A stretch of DNA of 64,000 nucleotides from Trichothermofontia sichuanensis B231 (GTDB taxonomy: Bacteria > Cyanobacteriota > Cyanobacteriia > B231), in assembly GCF_026240635.1 (NCBI RefSeq), contig NZ_CP110848.1, positions 3,553,741-3,617,740 on the forward strand, written 5' to 3'. The notes beneath the pieces were generated by a model. That model searched no databases. It saw nothing but the letters and a program-made list of their open reading frames with translations, and had not been told where the DNA came from. The first letter of the stretch is position 1, and each line of letters opens with the position of its first letter. The position numbers were made by a program, and so were the translations under genes. Below, piece after piece: positions 18,310-26,434 of the stretch.

Positions 18310-18684
18310 TCAACAGGCAAGGCTCAGTTGCTCAGACTGTTTCATCACGGTCGTTAATTCGGCCACTAATTCTTGACTGTCCCGATCGCGGCTGGCGGCG
18401 ATGTCAGCATCCACTTCCGCTTCCGCCTCATCCTGGATGGCTAAACTACTACAGGCAATCGTATCCGATAGAATCGCACTGGCCATCATACCCGTATGAA
18501 TCTCTAGTAAAGCAGTGGGTAAGGCTTCAAAAATAAGCCGTTGTCCCGGAAAGACAACCCGCTCAAAATACCAGTTCGGAATGTTCGTAATTCGAGCAAC
18601 CTGGATCTTACTGGTCGCGTTGACATAGCAGCAAACTACTGGATTCGTGCTATCGGGGGGGAGAGGATCAAGAATTTGAGCCAT
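18310..18684 (-). CDS. DUF1830 protein
   Basis: A 124-aa soluble protein with the cyanobacterial DUF1830 domain: VVCCYVNATSKIQVARITNI then NWYFERVVFPGQRLIFEALP and LEIHTG (residues about 16-65). The C-terminal half is acidic (EAEAEVDADIAASRDRDSQE) and probably flexible. Function unknown; the double cysteine at 18-19 is conserved in the family. The 3' end lies 46 bases from the IS1 target duplication, so the insertion just missed it. Confidence 0.78.
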   Translation of the reverse strand: MAQILDPLPPDSTNPVVCCYVNATSKIQVARITNIPNWYFERVVFPGQRLIFEALPTALLEIHTGMMASAILSDTIACSSLAIQDEAEAEVDADIAASRDRDSQELVAELTTVMKQSEQLSLAC

Positions 18685-19236
18685 AGCTTTTGTGGTTGAG
18701 TCTGGGGGTTAGTGTGAGTGTTCAGCAAACCGTATCTTGAGGGTTCATAGCCTTAAGCTAACATCCAGTTATGCTGAGTGGCTGTAAACGCGACTACCAT
18801 CCGGCAACAATCTGCCAAGATTCTTACAAAATCCTGGGTCAACGCCGATCACCAACCATCATGAACCTCATTCAGAAGGATGCAGAAACGGTAATGGTAT
18901 TCCCATATACCTTTTAGCTAAAGGCATTTTAGGCTGGGCATGGGAAATTAATTTTCCGGACTACACCGAGGGTGGTACCCAGATGTCCGAGTTTAATGAT
19001 ATCCTATTATGTAAAATTTTGTGAAGGAATCGTTGCGTAAGCTGAGTATGGCAAGCGGCTGGGCCAACCCTCTGCGGTGCTTCAGAGAGCGATCGCAGGC
19101 ACAGGTTAACGTCTCCTCATGCCATAATTAAGGCAATCTTAAAGATTCTTTTAGAATACATAACGCTTATCAAAAAACTACTGCTGATTGCCATCGACTA
19201 ATTTCTGGTCCTGAATTGATTGAGTAGAAGTCACCC
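18685..19236. other. Gene-free stretch of about 550 bp
   Basis: No reading frame with coding character on either strand. The region just before the radical SAM gene is AT-rich (TTAAAGATTCTTTTAGAATACATAAC) and probably holds its promoter and leader. No known riboswitch or small-RNA signature was recognised. Confidence 0.5.
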
Positions 19237-20835
19237 ATGCACGATCGTATTCTTTATGTCCGGCTTCCCTGTAACCCGATTTTCCCAATCGGGGTTGTTT
19301 ATCTGGCCGACCATATCCACAAACAATTCCCGGCAGTGAGCCAACGTATTTTTGATTTGGGAGCCGTGCCGCCCTTAGATTACGGCCCTGCCCTTGATCG
19401 CTGCATTGATGCATTCCAACCCTCGCTGCTGGTGTTTTCTTGGCGTGATATCCAGATCTATGCGCCTGTGGGCGGGCGGGGCGGCAATCCGCTGCAATAT
19501 GCCTTTGAGTTTTACTATGCCCGCCATCCTCTGGTAAGGCTACGGGGTGCCCTGGGTGGGTTGCGTTTAGCAGCATCCTACTACACGGAACTCTGGCGGA
19601 ATCTGGGGTTAATCCGGCGGGGACTGGCGCGATCGCGGCGGTATTGCCCCACTGCACGGGTGGTGGTGGGCGGCGGCGCCGTTAGTGTGTTCTATGAGCA
19701 GTTAGGGCGGGGTCTGCCCCAGGGGACGATCGTCTCGGTGGGGGAGGGTGAGATCTTGTTGGAGAAGGTGTTACGGCAAGAATCCCTGGCCCAGGAGCGG
19801 TGTTACATCGTGGGCGAAACTCGCCCCCGCGATCGCCTCATCCACGAAGCTCCGGCCCCCGTTGAAAAGGCTGCGTGCGACTACGACTATATTGAGACGA
19901 TCTGGCCAGAGTTTGAATACTATCTCCAGACCCAGGACTTTTATATTGGCGTGCAGACGAAGCGCGGTTGCCCCCACAACTGTTGCTATTGCGTCTACAC
20001 GGTCATTGAGGGTAAGCAGGTGCGGATTAACCCGGCAGATGAGGTGGTGGCGGAAATGCGCCAACTCTACGATCGCGGGGTCCGCAACTTCTGGTTCACC
20101 GATGCCCAGTTTATCCCCGCCCGCAAATATATCGACGATGCCGTGGAACTCCTGCAAAAGATTCTGGCATCGGGCATGACCGATATCCATTGGGCTGCCT
20201 ATATTCGGGCCGACAATCTCACGCCGGCCTTGTGTGACCTGATGGTGAAAACCGGCATGAACTATTTTGAGATCGGTATCACCAGTGGGTCCCAAGAATT
20301 AGTCCGGAAGATGCGTATGGGCTACAACCTGCGCACTGTTTTGGAAAACTGCCGTGACCTCAAAGCCGCTGGATTTAACGATCTGGTATCCGTGAACTAT
20401 TCCTTTAACGTCATCGACGAGCGTCCGGAAACCATTCGCCAGACGATCGCCTATCACCGGGAACTTGAACGGATCTTTGGGGCTGATAAGGTCGAACCAG
20501 CGATCTTCTTCATTGGCCTGCAACCCCACACCCATCTGGAGGACTACGCCTTCGAGCAGGGCATTCTCAAGCGGGGCTATGATCCCATGAGCCTGATGCC
20601 CTGGACGGCCAAAAAACTGCTTTGGAATCCGGAACCGTTAGGGTCCTTCTTTGGCGAAGTGTGCCTACAGGCTTGGGAACGCAATCCCCATGACTTTGGC
20701 CGTGAAGTGATGGCGATTCTAGAGGAACGCCTCGGTTGCGCCGACCTAGAGGAAGCCCTACGGGCACCGATCGCACCTTTAACCACCGCTCCCACCCCAC
20801 CTCTGGCTCCAATGCCTTCCCTATCCAATACTTGA
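19237..20835 (+). CDS. B12-binding-type radical SAM protein (PSII high-light acclimation type)
   Basis: A 532-aa protein with an N-terminal cobalamin-binding-like region (RLPCNPIFPIGVVYLADHI, then VVVGGGAVSVFYEQLG) and a radical SAM core. The 4Fe-4S ligands are Cys245, Cys249 and Cys252 in RGCPHNCCYCVY. ARKYIDDAVELLQ and IGITSGSQELVRKMRMGY follow the usual barrel pattern. The overall shape matches a cyanobacterial family annotated as photosystem II high-light acclimation radical SAM protein; I rely on memory for that name. The C-terminal 40 residues are Ala/Pro-rich and dispensable-looking. The substrate is unknown. A MITE copy follows 8 bases after the stop. Confidence 0.75.
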   Translation: MHDRILYVRLPCNPIFPIGVVYLADHIHKQFPAVSQRIFDLGAVPPLDYGPALDRCIDAFQPSLLVFSWRDIQIYAPVGGRGGNPLQYAFEFYYARHPLVRLRGALGGLRLAASYYTELWRNLGLIRRGLARSRRYCPTARVVVGGGAVSVFYEQLGRGLPQGTIVSVGEGEILLEKVLRQESLAQERCYIVGETRPRDRLIHEAPAPVEKAACDYDYIETIWPEFEYYLQTQDFYIGVQTKRGCPHNCCYCVYTVIEGKQVRINPADEVVAEMRQLYDRGVRNFWFTDAQFIPARKYIDDAVELLQKILASGMTDIHWAAYIRADNLTPALCDLMVKTGMNYFEIGITSGSQELVRKMRMGYNLRTVLENCRDLKAAGFNDLVSVNYSFNVIDERPETIRQTIAYHRELERIFGADKVEPAIFFIGLQPHTHLEDYAFEQGILKRGYDPMSLMPWTAKKLLWNPEPLGSFFGEVCLQAWERNPHDFGREVMAILEERLGCADLEEALRAPIAPLTTAPTPPLAPMPSLSNT

Positions 20836-20843
20836 TGACACAG

Positions 20844-20917
20844 ATAGTCATTGCCATTTAGGCTGAAACAGTTCCCTCACCCCCAACCCCTCTCCCAGAG
20901 CGGGAGAGGGAAGTGAC
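20844..20917 (-). repeat. Truncated MITE copy
   Basis: Begins ATAGTCATTGCCATTTAGGC and runs through the central palindrome CTCTCCCAGAGCGGGAGAGG, but lacks the ATCGTTCTTATTTGGATTGA end. It lies just after the radical SAM gene. Confidence 0.82.
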
Positions 20918-20950
20918 AAATTACCTGGGCATATTGCCTGGAGAAGGAGC

Positions 20951-22051
20951 CTACTTGGCGTCAGGACTTAGCTCAGGAACCGGTCTTCCTTCTGTAGAAC
21001 GTTCTATGGAAACGGCAAGTTCATAGTTCCCATCGTGGCAGTGAAGTATCGTGCGATTCCGACCCTGTTGCTTAGCTTGATAGAGTGACTGATCCGCTGC
21101 CTCGATCAAGACTGTGGGTGGCGTCGTAGAGGTGGGTATCCAACAGGCTCCTCCCACACTAATCGTGACGAGGGGACTGACGAGGGAGGCCGCATGGGCT
21201 AGACCTAAGGCCTGCACCTGCTGATGGATACGTTGGGCGACAGTCTGTACACCGGCATAAGGGGTATTCGGTAAAATAATGGCAAATTCTTCCCCGCCAT
21301 AGCGGGCCACTAAGTCGCTTGAGCGTTGTACACAGGTTTGTAAGGTGTGCGCAATCGTTTTCAGACACTCATCACCGGCTAGATGACCATAATGATCATT
21401 ATAGAGCTTAAAGTAATCCACATCGCATAGGAGTAAAGATAGCCATTGTTGCTCACGAATAGCGCGATGCCACTCTCTCTCTAGAATGTCGTCAAAGTGC
21501 CTGCGGTTAGCGATCTGCGTAAGTCCATCTAGACAAGCCAGTTTTTCTAACTCTCTAGTATTTTTTTCAAGTTGTTGATAAAGTTCTGTTAACAAGTTGG
21601 CCGTAAAATTACTCACAGCCAGTTGCGCTAATAACAGATCGTGGAAATCAATAATACGATATTCATTAGGCTCAATTTCAGCAATAATAGGGTCATATAA
21701 ACCAGATAGAGAGCGGTGAATGGCAGTTTCTGCAGCATCCGTAATTAAGGTTTTACTAGGAAAAATCAAAAGATCTATTTTGATATATTCATAAAGACAA
21801 TGGATCGGTCGATTTAAGAATAACTCCAAACTGTAAGGACGGCTCATCTTCTCCATGAAACGAATGCGAGAAATGAGACCGACTAATTGTCTTTTGTATA
21901 TCAAAAGGACGCCAGGTAATTTTTCTTCTTTTTTAAAACGTCTCATGATATACAAACCAGGATCTGTGGGGCTAGCAATTGCATCGTATAGCGTTAGATC
22001 TTCTAATCGAGAAGAACGGTCAAAGGGTAGCGATGGGAAATCCGATTCCAT
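20951..22051 (-). CDS. Diguanylate cyclase (GGDEF) with N-terminal sensory domain
   Basis: Makes cyclic di-GMP from GTP. The 366-aa protein has an N-terminal domain (about 1-165, including LPGVLLIYKRQLVGLISRIRFM and LELFLNRPI) that looks like a ligand- or CBS-type fold. A short coiled coil (LYQQLEKNTRELEKLA) links it to a GGDEF domain with the active-site sequence ARYGGEEFAII. An inhibitory RxxD site (RSSD) lies five residues before GGEEF, so product inhibition is likely. No membrane segments are seen. The partner phosphodiesterase is not in the window. Confidence 0.9.
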   Translation of the reverse strand: MESDFPSLPFDRSSRLEDLTLYDAIASPTDPGLYIMRRFKKEEKLPGVLLIYKRQLVGLISRIRFMEKMSRPYSLELFLNRPIHCLYEYIKIDLLIFPSKTLITDAAETAIHRSLSGLYDPIIAEIEPNEYRIIDFHDLLLAQLAVSNFTANLLTELYQQLEKNTRELEKLACLDGLTQIANRRHFDDILEREWHRAIREQQWLSLLLCDVDYFKLYNDHYGHLAGDECLKTIAHTLQTCVQRSSDLVARYGGEEFAIILPNTPYAGVQTVAQRIHQQVQALGLAHAASLVSPLVTISVGGACWIPTSTTPPTVLIEAADQSLYQAKQQGRNRTILHCHDGNYELAVSIERSTEGRPVPELSPDAK

Positions 22052-22398
22052 AATGAAAAGCCGAGAACTTGCCTAGGCCGAAAGTGACTGCTGACGAGTA
22101 TCTAGGACGCTTGTGTCTCAATTACCTGAAATTGTTGTCTGGTAAGCATCTCAGAGAACTATCCCCTGATCGACCAACCAACACTCGAAGCAGCTTCGCC
22201 CCATCCCCTCGCCCCGCGCGGGCGAGGTGCTCATGGAGCCAAGTTTTGCGGTTCGAGTCCCTTTACCCCTTGTGGGCGAAGGGATTTAGGGATAAGGGGA
22301 AGATTTGTCAGGTAAACAGGCGCTATTCCCCTCTGAGGGAATAGCGGCTAGTCAACGGTGGCTCCCCGCACCCTAGCTTTTAGCTTAAGGCCTGGAGG
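22052..22398. repeat. Gene-free stretch with hairpin and repeat fragments
   Basis: No gene. About 22235-22275 (TTTTGCGGTTCGAGTCCCTT) resembles 38674-38705 (TTTTGCGGTGCAAGTCCCTG), a short dispersed motif. About 22295-22320 carries AAGGGGAAGATTTGTCAGGT, like the sequences at 2355 and 38898. A 10-bp perfect hairpin, CGCTATTCCC (22321-22330) with GGGAATAGCG (22337-22346), follows. Confidence 0.6.
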
Positions 22399-22671
22399 TT
22401 AAGGCCCGGAAAAAATCGCTGCCTCAATATCTTGACGGCTGAGGGAATATTTAAAGGAGCGTTGAATGTCCTGCTGATCTTCCCCGGCTCCGTGGTAGCG
22501 CACCGTAATTTGTTCGATGTCGAGCCAGAGGGTAGCGGCCCAATCACGACCTTTAATTTCCCAACAGTGAGGTTCCTGGGGATCTTGTTCACACCCCTGG
22601 GCGATTAGCCAGCGTTCAATTTCTGGAAGGGGATGATTATAGAGGGGGGTATTGGGGGGGGGAAGGGACAT
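22399..22671 (-). CDS. DUF3143 protein
   Basis: A 90-aa protein of the DUF3143 family, small and confined mostly to cyanobacteria and plastid lineages. Visible features are LYNHPLPEIERWLIAQGCEQD, a central beta-rich WEIKGRDWAATLWLDIEQITVRY and a helical end, SRQDIEAAIFSGP. DUF3143 genes are typically next to a J-domain gene, as here (next upstream on the same strand, 103 bases away), so the two products may work together. The biochemical role is unknown. Confidence 0.82.
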   Translation of the reverse strand: MSLPPPNTPLYNHPLPEIERWLIAQGCEQDPQEPHCWEIKGRDWAATLWLDIEQITVRYHGAGEDQQDIQRSFKYSLSRQDIEAAIFSGP

Positions 22672-22774
22672 AAGCAGGGCTAAAGTAACTAGATCTGAAG
22701 GGGGGGTTGAGGGATCATCGTATACCCGGAACGCGAAAATTCTCCTTAACCGCTATCACTTGCATGAGAGACAG

Positions 22775-23287
22775 TCATCCTCGCATTATGGGCATCATCA
22801 GGGCAGCGAGGGTCGTTTCGCGGGTTAGGGCAATCACGATCGCTAGAGCTATACAGCCCCCAAAGGTGAGCAGCAAGATAAACAAGACAAAGACTTCGCC
22901 AGGGGATAGGGGACGATCGCTCGGATCAAGATAGGCTGAGGAGGGAACGGGGGGTGGGGAATGGGGGGGACGGTGGAACTCGCGGTGGGAGGAGGGACGC
23001 ACGATTGCTAGCCGTGCATACCCAATTTTCAGGTCATACTGGTAGCGACGTTCCGGTTGGCTTAGGGTAGCGTAGGCTTCATTGAGTTCTTTAAACTTCT
23101 CGGTGGCGATCGCGGCGGGCAATTCAGTTGTATCGGGATGGTACTGGCGACTCAGCCGTCGGTAGGCATTGCGGATTTGTTGGACCGATGCCGATGGATG
23201 AAGGCCCAGGCGATCGTAATAACTCCCCCGCAGCAGGACGGGGCGATGGGATGAGAAGGCACGCGGGCCTGCTTGTGGTTGGGTCAC
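22775..23287 (-). CDS. J-domain (DnaJ-like) protein with C-terminal membrane anchor
   Basis: A 170-aa co-chaperone-like protein. The J domain occupies about residues 22-87 (YYDRLGLHPSASVQQIRNAY, HPD in YHPDTTE, then FKELNEAYATLSQPERRYQYD). A Pro/Ser-rich linker follows, then one C-terminal transmembrane helix (VFVLFILLLTFGGCIALAIVI). It lacks the G/F and zinc-finger regions of DnaJ, so it probably recruits Hsp70 to a membrane, perhaps the thylakoid. It is paired with the DUF3143 gene downstream. Confidence 0.88.
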   Translation of the reverse strand: MTQPQAGPRAFSSHRPVLLRGSYYDRLGLHPSASVQQIRNAYRRLSRQYHPDTTELPAAIATEKFKELNEAYATLSQPERRYQYDLKIGYARLAIVRPSSHREFHRPPHSPPPVPSSAYLDPSDRPLSPGEVFVLFILLLTFGGCIALAIVIALTRETTLAALMMPIMRG

Positions 23288-23402
23288 GGCGAATCCCCCT
23301 CAGGCGTTTGATCGCATTGATGTTTATTGTATCGAAGTCTCTGCGGGGTGGAGGCTGTCTACCCCTTTTTTATAACCGACGAGTTGTCCCAGTGATCAGG
23401 TG

Positions 23403-25145
23403 CTATTTAGGAGTGTGATGGATTTCTTCGCGAATGATTCGCACGATCGCGGGGCCACTGGTGCAGGTCGTGGGTAACCGGATCACCTTGCCACGCAATT
23501 GGCCTTTGGTCTCCAGATCATCCACGATTTGGCTCATGGAATGGCTCATATACCCCCTCACGACCAGAATCAGATCGACCTTTTTAAGCTTTTCCTTGAA
23601 GGCTTTGGTTGAGAGATGCGTATCTTTACTCAGCGGACGAAAGTCTCTCAGGTGATTTTCCTGGGATAGGGTGGATTGAACATAGCTCATCATGGTTTGA
23701 TGTCCGCCCACAATCGCAACCCGTATGTCAGAGAGGTCAATATTTCTAAAAGATTGTTCGGCTTCATATTGAACTAGACGCTCTTCCAATTCTTCATTTT
23801 TTTGCAGAATCAGGCCATATTCGTACTCAAGTTGATAAAGTTGATTTTGAACATCGACTTTTTCTCGTTCAATCTGTCCTTTTTCTCGTTCAATCTGCTC
23901 AATTAACTCAAAAGCTTGCTCCTCTTCTGTTTTGGCTTTTTCTAAATCTGCCTTGAGTCGCTCTAGCTCTGGTGCAGGAACCAGCGATCGGGGTTGGCTT
24001 TCGAGTTGTTCCTGAAGGCTGAGGCTAAGTTCTTCGGCAGCTTTTTTTTCTTCAGCTAGTTGGGCGAGATGACGCTCTAAATCTTGAGCTTTCTGTTTGG
24101 CTTGTTCTGCCTCTAAACTAATTTCAATTCTGGTGTCATTAATACTTTTGAGTTCTGCTTCCTTATCGGCGATCGTTTGTTGAAGTTGTTCAATTTCACT
24201 CTGAATAGCCTGCTGGTCTCGCTGTGATTCCAGCAACTCGGTTTGCAGAGATTCCAGATTTTGCTGAAGCGATCGCAGTTCTTGCTCCTGAAGTTCACCC
24301 TCTTGTTGTAGTTGATGAATCTGGTCGTGTAAACTTTGCCCTTCTTCTTTGGCAGCTTTTAGTTGTGCCTCATATTGGCTTTTGAGCGTTTGGTTGAGCC
24401 GCAGTTGCTCCCGTAGTCGCGATCGCAGTCGAGTTGCTTCTTTGAGAAGGGATTGGTATTCTGCAAGCACCTGATCGCGTTGATGACGTTTCCGCTCTAA
24501 ACTTCTTTCGGTATAAACCCACATCGCTAGACCAGTCACACTAAATACCAACAGCGATAGGGTGTAACCACGACTGGTGAATCCTAAGGTATGCCAGTCC
24601 CCCCGCAACCAACTAATCTGATCTTGCCAAAATGTTGGTGGTTGATTGCGCACGAAATAAACTCGGCCTATAATCCTCCCCTCGTTTTCTAAACCTGATG
24701 CGGTTGGTTCGATCGCATGGGGCTGCACAAATTGCCACTCTGGGTAGCGGGGAATCGGGTCACGCAAGGTACTGAATAGAGCCGTTGTTAAATCTGCTGA
24801 AGTGAGGGCTTTTTGCCAGGGATAATAGGGGTGTGATTGGGCCAGAATTTTCTGATTCGGACAACTTTTATTCGCCGTTTGGCAGTCAGTAACGACAATA
24901 CTGAACAGTCCATAGTGACTATTAATAACGCGATCGATATCAGCAAAATCTTGTCGGATCAGCGCCTCAGACAGGCGATTCGGTAACGTGTGGGCCAGGA
25001 TGTTGAAATTTACCGTTTCCGCCCGCAGGACCGTCCCGTGCCAGTAACCGCGATAGTTGACCCAGTTCAGGACCGTTGCACAGGCCAGTGAGACCGAACC
25101 AGTGGCCAGTAACCGTAGTGTCGAGGTCAACCGCATCAAACCCAT
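23403..25145 (-). CDS. Membrane sensor with long coiled coil and C-terminal DUF2325-like domain
   Basis: A 580-aa protein I cannot assign to a named family. A first membrane helix (about 8-28) and a second (about 193-211) bracket a periplasmic domain containing two cysteines (TDCQTANKSC, Cys88 and Cys95) and RIIGRVYFV, suggestive of a sensory fold. Residues about 215-470 are an uninterrupted Glu/Gln/Leu-rich coiled coil with local duplications (QIEREKGQIEREK). The last 107 residues start IRVAIVGGHQ and contain KVDLILVVRGYMSHSMSQIV and VIRLPTTCTSG, resembling DUF2325, a Rossmann-like domain of unknown function. No kinase or cyclase module is present. It is probably monocistronic. Confidence 0.6.
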   Translation of the reverse strand: MGLMRLTSTLRLLATGSVSLACATVLNWVNYRGYWHGTVLRAETVNFNILAHTLPNRLSEALIRQDFADIDRVINSHYGLFSIVVTDCQTANKSCPNQKILAQSHPYYPWQKALTSADLTTALFSTLRDPIPRYPEWQFVQPHAIEPTASGLENEGRIIGRVYFVRNQPPTFWQDQISWLRGDWHTLGFTSRGYTLSLLVFSVTGLAMWVYTERSLERKRHQRDQVLAEYQSLLKEATRLRSRLREQLRLNQTLKSQYEAQLKAAKEEGQSLHDQIHQLQQEGELQEQELRSLQQNLESLQTELLESQRDQQAIQSEIEQLQQTIADKEAELKSINDTRIEISLEAEQAKQKAQDLERHLAQLAEEKKAAEELSLSLQEQLESQPRSLVPAPELERLKADLEKAKTEEEQAFELIEQIEREKGQIEREKVDVQNQLYQLEYEYGLILQKNEELEERLVQYEAEQSFRNIDLSDIRVAIVGGHQTMMSYVQSTLSQENHLRDFRPLSKDTHLSTKAFKEKLKKVDLILVVRGYMSHSMSQIVDDLETKGQLRGKVIRLPTTCTSGPAIVRIIREEIHHTPK

Positions 25146-25386
25146 CTCCGGCTGCGTAAGGATGGTGATACTTGGGAGGGCTAACTACCCCTGATCACAT
25201 TGAATCGCATTGAGCTGGGCTTAAACAATTCCGTGGCCTTCTGACCGGAAGGGTAGGGTCGGTTAATGAGGACTAACCCTAGGCGCGATCGTCGTTTGTC
25301 CGGCTTGTATCAGGATTAATTGGTCTACGCTGCCCTCGGTGTTGAGGCTAAAGCGAATCTGCAGGGCGGGGGCATGGGCAATAAAT

Positions 25387-26262
25387 TCAGACGCCCAAGT
25401 AATGGTGGTAGCTGGCGAGGGCCGCATCGGTGAGGGGCGATCGCCCGGTGAGCAGTTGGCCGATGTGTTGCAGATAGGTTTCGGCTTGGGTGATCTCGCC
25501 GCTGGCCAGGGAGAATCGAAGCAGGCTTTCCAGGACGAGGTGTTGATCGGTGGGGGATAAGTCGATGGCTAAGGTGAACAGATCGGCGAGGTCGGGGATG
25601 AGGTCACCCAGGTCTTGCAGGCGATCGGGGGTGTAGTGGCTGAGATCCTGGGGCAGGAGTTTGGCCCATTTGAGCAGTTTGGTCGGGCTAAAGTTCGGGA
25701 CTGGAGGGGTTGGCGTGGTCTGGGGCGATCGCGCTGTTGGGGCAGGTGAGTTGGACTTTTGAGGGTTAGGGGTGCCCCGTTGCTTGCCCTGCTCCCATTG
25801 ACCCTGGGGTTGAAACAGCCATTGCAGGTTTTGGCTGAGGGCGGCAGAATCGATGAGTGGATGGGCTAACTTGAGTAGGGAGTGGCGATATTCGGTATTG
25901 GCACCCGCTTCGCGCTGATCGCTGAGGATGCCGCAATGGTGTAGGCAGTGAAAGGCGACTTTGAGGGCTTGTTTCTGTTCAGATGCCGATTGCTGGTAGA
26001 ACTGGGCGATCGCGGATTGCTCTAGTGAGTATGGTTCCAGCCAGGGTTGGCGATGGGGGGCTGTGTCTTGGATCAGGGTGAGGAATTGGGCGATCGTGCC
26101 TTTGAGGCGAATCAGGCGGCCCTGGGTTTGTTTAAAGTTAACGAAGCTGAGTTTGGGGGAGTTGGCACGTGGCGGGGGGCTTTCTATCAGCAGGCGATCG
26201 AGCAGGGTGGCGATGAGGAGGAGGGCGATCGGTTTGCCTTGCTTGAAGTTGGGGCGTGCCAT
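25387..26262 (-). CDS. Uncharacterised cytoplasmic protein divergent from a C39-like gene
   Basis: I do not recognise this protein. From the ATG at 26262 it is 291 aa; the frame is open to 26472, but the extra 70 residues look non-coding and run into the upstream region of the neighbour. The N-terminal domain (about 1-165) is helical and contains ALLLIATLLDRLLIES, AFHCLHHCGILSD and HSLLKLAHPLID. A Pro/Thr/Ser-rich linker (about 180-205) leads to a C-terminal helical repeat-like domain (LLKWAKLLPQDLSHYTPDRL to YLQHIGQLL). It is divergently transcribed from the cysteine-protease-like gene at 26435, so the two may share a control region. Confidence 0.55.
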   Translation of the reverse strand: MARPNFKQGKPIALLLIATLLDRLLIESPPPRANSPKLSFVNFKQTQGRLIRLKGTIAQFLTLIQDTAPHRQPWLEPYSLEQSAIAQFYQQSASEQKQALKVAFHCLHHCGILSDQREAGANTEYRHSLLKLAHPLIDSAALSQNLQWLFQPQGQWEQGKQRGTPNPQKSNSPAPTARSPQTTPTPPVPNFSPTKLLKWAKLLPQDLSHYTPDRLQDLGDLIPDLADLFTLAIDLSPTDQHLVLESLLRFSLASGEITQAETYLQHIGQLLTGRSPLTDAALASYHHYLGV

Positions 26263-26434
26263 AACTGTCCCCAAATTTCCCCAGTCCGGTTGGGTGAATT
26301 TTCCCAGTATCACGATGGATGACGGGCCGGAAACCATTGTCTGGTCTGGCTTAGGACCGGGCTGATCGCCGTGTTTGCTGGGGAAGAAACCTATTTGCCA
26401 TGATAAGGCTAATCGCAATTGAGGGGGAACTTCG

